64,000 bases of DNA, taken from contig JBGCGJ010000005.1 of assembly GCA_045110675.1 (NCBI GenBank), positions 18,066 to 82,065 of the forward strand. The letters run 5' to 3'. The notes beneath the pieces are model-generated. The model ran no database searches. It was not told where the DNA came from and worked only from the letters and a program-made list of their open reading frames with translations. This document shows positions 61,012 through 64,000 of the stretch, piece after piece. Numbering within the stretch: position 1 is the stretch's first letter; each line of letters opens with the position of its first letter. The translations under genes were made by a program, and so were the position numbers. Source of the DNA: JBALVT01 sp045110675. Its GTDB lineage: Bacteria; Pseudomonadota; Gammaproteobacteria; Pseudomonadales; Halieaceae.

Positions 61012-62607
61012 ATGTCGAAGATATCTTTTATGACAAACATCAATCCGAACCAGCTGAAACCTGCCCTGGCGGATTACGTATTGGGCTACGCGAAAAGCTG
61101 CCCAGACCGTATCGCCTTGAGTTCTGAATACGGCGACATCACCTATGTCGAATTGGGTCTGCGCGTACGACGCCTGGCCCTGGCCTTGCAGCGCAGCGGC
61201 GTCAATCGGGGTGATCGGGTGGCCGTGCTCACCACACCTCGCTCCGATGCTTACACAGTATTTCTGGCTCTCAATGCCATTGGTGCGATCTGGCTGGGAA
61301 TCAATCCGGTGTATCAATACAGCGAGATGCTATACGTAGTGGACGACGCCTCGCCGGTAGCCCTGGTATTCCTCGAGGAATTTCAGGGCCGCAGCTATGG
61401 GGAAGATGCAGCTCGCCTGTTGCACGACTCGAGCTCGCTGCAAAATATTTACTGCCTGGAGCAGGAGTTAGAAGGTGTCGGGTCCCTCGAAAGTATGGTG
61501 ACGCGGCTGGTTGGAGAGGGGGAAAGCCTGTCCTCAGATTCTCAGCGAGACCGAGAGGATGTGGCAATGATTGTTTACACGTCCGGCTCCACCGGCAACC
61601 CCAAAGGTTGTATGTTACCAAACAAGGCAATGGCCTACCGTGCGTTTACCCAGTGGCAGCAATTTCAGTTGAGCGATTACCCGCGAGTTTTCTGCCCATT
61701 GCCACTGAATCATGTGGGGGGCATGCAAATGGTCGCCGGCGCTGCCCTGTTTGCCGGTGGCACGGTCAACTTCCGCGAGAAATTCAACGCCGCCGAAGTA
61801 GGGCAGGTAGTGTCTCAGGGAAAGATTAATTTCATGGTGATGTTTCCCACCATGTATCAGTTGATTTGTGATGACCTGGGCTTTCGCGAAGAAGATTTTG
61901 CCACCCTGGAGTGCATCAACTTTTCCGGTGGAGTTATTTCCCGCGAACTGCTGGGCAAGTTGGCCACGCTGGGTAGTGGTCGAGTGTGTACCTGTTTCGG
62001 ATCAACAGAGACCTGTATTGGTGTGGTGTTCAGTGAGCCCGGTTTAGACCTCGATATCCTTTCGATTAGTGTGGGGCGGCCGATTCGCAACGATGTACGA
62101 GTGGTCAACACTGACGGTGAACCCTGCCAGACGGGAGAAATCGGAGAGTTCCAGGTTATCCCCGATTACTGCATGGTGGGATATTTTAATCGCCCTGAAG
62201 CGACCGCTGCAGCCTTTACCGAAGACGGATGGCTGAAGTCCGGTGACCTGGTTGAAGTCTTGCCAGATGGCAACTTCCGTTTCTCCGCCCGGGTCTCCGA
62301 CATGTTCAAGTCAGGGGGCTACAACGTGTACCCGCGCGAAGTTGAGATCGCCCTCGAAGAGCACGAAGCCATTTCTGCGGCGGCGGTTGTGGGTGTGCCG
62401 GACCCTCTCTATGGAGAGGTGGGTTACGCTTATCTCACCTTGCTCGCTCAGGGCACCATCGATACGGAACAGCTCATTCAATGGTGCAAAGTCCGTGTAT
62501 CCAATTACAAGATTCCGAAAACTATTGAGGTGCTGGAGGCCATGCCGCTGTTGCCTAACGGCAAACTGGACAAGACCTCACTTAAAAAAATGGCAATGCA
62601 GATCTGA
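61012..62607 (+). CDS. Acyl-CoA ligase (AMP-forming)
   Basis: A 531-aa ANL ligase with VYTSGSTGNPKGCMLPNKA, CFGSTETCIGVVF in the A5 region, GWLKSGDLVEVLP, ARVSDMFKSGGYNVYPREVE and LLPNGKLDKTSLKK. Substrate unknown. Shares a 124-bp divergent promoter region with the molybdoenzyme operon, possibly as part of one regulon. ATG 61012 or 61030. Confidence 0.9.
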   Translation: MSKISFMTNINPNQLKPALADYVLGYAKSCPDRIALSSEYGDITYVELGLRVRRLALALQRSGVNRGDRVAVLTTPRSDAYTVFLALNAIGAIWLGINPVYQYSEMLYVVDDASPVALVFLEEFQGRSYGEDAARLLHDSSSLQNIYCLEQELEGVGSLESMVTRLVGEGESLSSDSQRDREDVAMIVYTSGSTGNPKGCMLPNKAMAYRAFTQWQQFQLSDYPRVFCPLPLNHVGGMQMVAGAALFAGGTVNFREKFNAAEVGQVVSQGKINFMVMFPTMYQLICDDLGFREEDFATLECINFSGGVISRELLGKLATLGSGRVCTCFGSTETCIGVVFSEPGLDLDILSISVGRPIRNDVRVVNTDGEPCQTGEIGEFQVIPDYCMVGYFNRPEATAAAFTEDGWLKSGDLVEVLPDGNFRFSARVSDMFKSGGYNVYPREVEIALEEHEAISAAAVVGVPDPLYGEVGYAYLTLLAQGTIDTEQLIQWCKVRVSNYKIPKTIEVLEAMPLLPNGKLDKTSLKKMAMQI

Positions 62608-62675
62608 TTTGTAATGGGTGTGGGAGGCGGTCGTTGCCACTGTCTGTCGGATAGGGGCCCAGTTGAGAGCCACTC

Positions 62676-63080
62676 TCATTCTCGAGCACTTGGGTATCGC
62701 TGTATATCGGTGCTGAGCTGAGCCCAGGGTAACTCTCGATCACAATATATTTGCACAGTCGGTGAGAATTCTGCTGAATTATCCAGTGTGCCTCCATTGA
62801 GTAGTACGAGTTCCGGGCGCGTCGCTGTAACTTCCAAAATTGATGATCCGCACTTCGGGCAGAACTGACGCAGAATAGGCTGACCGCTGTCTCCGGTCTT
62901 GCTGAATGTTTCTAGCTCTCCATGTATATGAATATCAGCCTTGGCAAATGCAACAAGGTAGCTAAACGCACTGCCCGTAAACTTTTGGCAGTCTCCGCAA
63001 TGGCACACCCCGACAAAGGCGGGCTCAGTTGATATCGAGTATCTGACCGCTCCACATAAACATTCACCGGTATTGTTCAT
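62676..63080 (-). CDS. GFA-fold (CENP-V/glutathione-dependent formaldehyde-activating) protein
   Basis: A 134-aa zinc protein: GECLCGAVRY (CxC), CHCGDCQKFTGSAFSYLVAF and FCPKCGSSIL hold the Cys ligands of the GFA fold. Many members have no proven formaldehyde-glutathione activity. ATG start 63080. Upstream of it on the same strand is the NMO-like gene, 64 bp away. Confidence 0.85.
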   Translation of the reverse strand: MNNTGECLCGAVRYSISTEPAFVGVCHCGDCQKFTGSAFSYLVAFAKADIHIHGELETFSKTGDSGQPILRQFCPKCGSSILEVTATRPELVLLNGGTLDNSAEFSPTVQIYCDRELPWAQLSTDIQRYPSARE

Positions 63081-63144
63081 TTACTCATCTCACTCTCATG
63101 CATAATTATTCTGGCCTGTTACAGATTCATCCATATTTAGCTGA

Positions 63145-64000
63145 TCATTCCGGCATGAGCCCATTCACCTGATCCAGCGCCTCGAGATACTCGTTGATAA
63201 CCCGAAATACCACGCCGCGGCAAGACTCTACCTCATTGATCTGGCCGATCACTTGCCCACAGATATTCATTGCCACCGCCTGGGTGTCGCCGGCACCGGC
63301 ATAGGTCTCTGTACGACGCATGGCATCGGCGGTTACCAGGCCGTGTAAGGGCATGTCGAGTGGATCTGGTGTGCCTTCGCTGTCCCATGCCTCAGTCCAG
63401 TCGTTGCACAATACCCGGGCACCTTTTCCCGTCCAGGCTTTGGTGCGCACCGTATCCTCTACCCCTGCTTTGAGTAGGCTTTCCTTCTGGGCAGGTTGCG
63501 CGTGGGCTTCTTCCACGGTTAACCACAGGGAGCCGGTCCAGGCGCCAGCTGCGCCCATGGACAGGGCTGCCAGCATTTGTCGACCATTGCCGATGCCACC
63601 GGCGGCCAGGACAGGAAGTGGCGAAACCGCATCGATTATGTCGGGCCACAGGACCATGCTGCCTACTTCCCCGGTATGGCCGCCACCTTCAGTACCCTGT
63701 GCGACAACAAAATCCAGCCCTGCGTCCTTGTGTTGTATTGCCTGCTTCTTCTTGCCGCACAGTGCACCGATCAGGCGTCCACTGTCCTTGACCATCTTGA
63801 TCACATGGTCTGGCGGCGTACCCAGGGCATTGGCGATCAGTTTGCAATTCGGTCGGGTCAGGGCTTCTTCGATACAGGGCATGACAGTCTGCAGGGTCCA
63901 ACCCAGAATTTTGGGCCTGCCTTCCTCGGGCCAATGGGGTACGCCATGTTCGTCCAGCAGCTTATCGGCGAACTCGAGATGTCCCGGGGGTACCATGGCC
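63145..64000 (-). CDS. Nitronate monooxygenase-like NAD(P)H-flavin oxidoreductase, partial
   Basis: The 5' end lies beyond base 64000; the frame is open to the window edge. Visible region: AQGTEGGGHTGEVG, VLAAGGIGNGRQMLAALSMGAAGAWTGSLWLTVEEA, the FMN-phosphate loops of NMO/2-nitropropane dioxygenase and NPD-like enzymes. Such proteins oxidise nitronates or act as FMN oxidoreductases; some sit in CoA-ester catabolic clusters. The catalytic-type His is in GGGHTGE. The remainder of the N-terminal barrel is missing from the window. Confidence 0.87.
   Translation of the reverse strand, partial: AMVPPGHLEFADKLLDEHGVPHWPEEGRPKILGWTLQTVMPCIEEALTRPNCKLIANALGTPPDHVIKMVKDSGRLIGALCGKKKQAIQHKDAGLDFVVAQGTEGGGHTGEVGSMVLWPDIIDAVSPLPVLAAGGIGNGRQMLAALSMGAAGAWTGSLWLTVEEAHAQPAQKESLLKAGVEDTVRTKAWTGKGARVLCNDWTEAWDSEGTPDPLDMPLHGLVTADAMRRTETYAGAGDTQAVAMNICGQVIGQINEVESCRGVVFRVINEYLEALDQVNGLMPE

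Noticed and set aside
1..64000. CRISPR arrays, rRNA genes and insertion sequences
   Set aside because: No regularly spaced repeats, rRNA segments or transposase genes were seen on reading the window.

Overview
The window reads as chromosome of a gammaproteobacterium. The order acnB, miaE, lpxH-ppiB, glnS, cysS, folD, tRNA-Pro, tRNA-His resembles the Pseudomonas/Cellvibrionales arrangement. The load of CoA-ligases, oxygenases, sulfatases and betaine transport fits a marine, Spongiibacteraceae- or Halieaceae-like catabolic generalist. The lineage is inference; no search was run.

Region 1 (1-20136) is mostly core genome: the end of a transglutaminase gene, aconitase B, a tRNA-modifying hydroxylase, LpxH, a cyclophilin, GlnRS, CysRS, FolD and three tRNAs. 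It also holds accessory functions: a BCCT transporter beside an SdsA-type alkylsulfatase, a sulfamidase-like sulfatase, two diguanylate cyclases and small proteins.

Region 2 (about 20137-29900) is an accessory island directly behind tRNA-Arg(TCT). It carries an AlpA/Xis-like regulator, a ParB - DUF2857 - TIGR03761 set typical of PFGI-1-class integrating conjugative elements, a ParM/StbA actin ATPase, a tyrosine recombinase and a Fic protein. It has no relaxase, type IV secretion, DnaB or topoisomerase genes, so it looks like a remnant or minimal element. Its 1.3-kb spacer contains an 18-bp perfect inverted repeat, an intrinsic terminator, and a hairpin-rich leader with overlapping mini-ORFs before the recombinase.

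Region 3 (29953-41270) is acyl-CoA metabolism: a LysR regulator divergent from scoAB-thiolase-acyl-CoA ligase, an AAHS-type permease, and an opposing operon (FMN hydroxyacid-oxidase homologue, RidA, MaoC-like, enoyl-CoA hydratase-like). Key catalytic residues of the FMN enzyme appear replaced. A collapsed copy of the MaoC-like gene lies at 35382-35565.

Region 4 (41361-51187) is the most interesting. An AraC regulator precedes a CoA ligase, a divergent phenylacetyl-CoA-epoxidase-like set (PaaA, PaaD N-half, PaaB, PaaD zinc-ribbon half, PaaC), then a thiolase-fold protein, a DUF35 protein and two MaoC-type half-hydratases, followed by AraC and TetR regulators. The layout suggests acid activation, di-iron oxygenation, hydration and retro-aldol or thiolytic cleavage. 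No PaaE reductase, PaaG or PaaZ is encoded in the window.

Region 5 (51377-64000) has two exported amidohydrolases with a PhoD-like hydrolase and a DUF1330-like protein, an MFS permease, an opposing operon of a cytoplasmic BisC/TorA-type molybdoenzyme and an FAD-linked oxidase, another CoA ligase, a GFA-fold protein, and a nitronate-monooxygenase-like gene cut by the window end.
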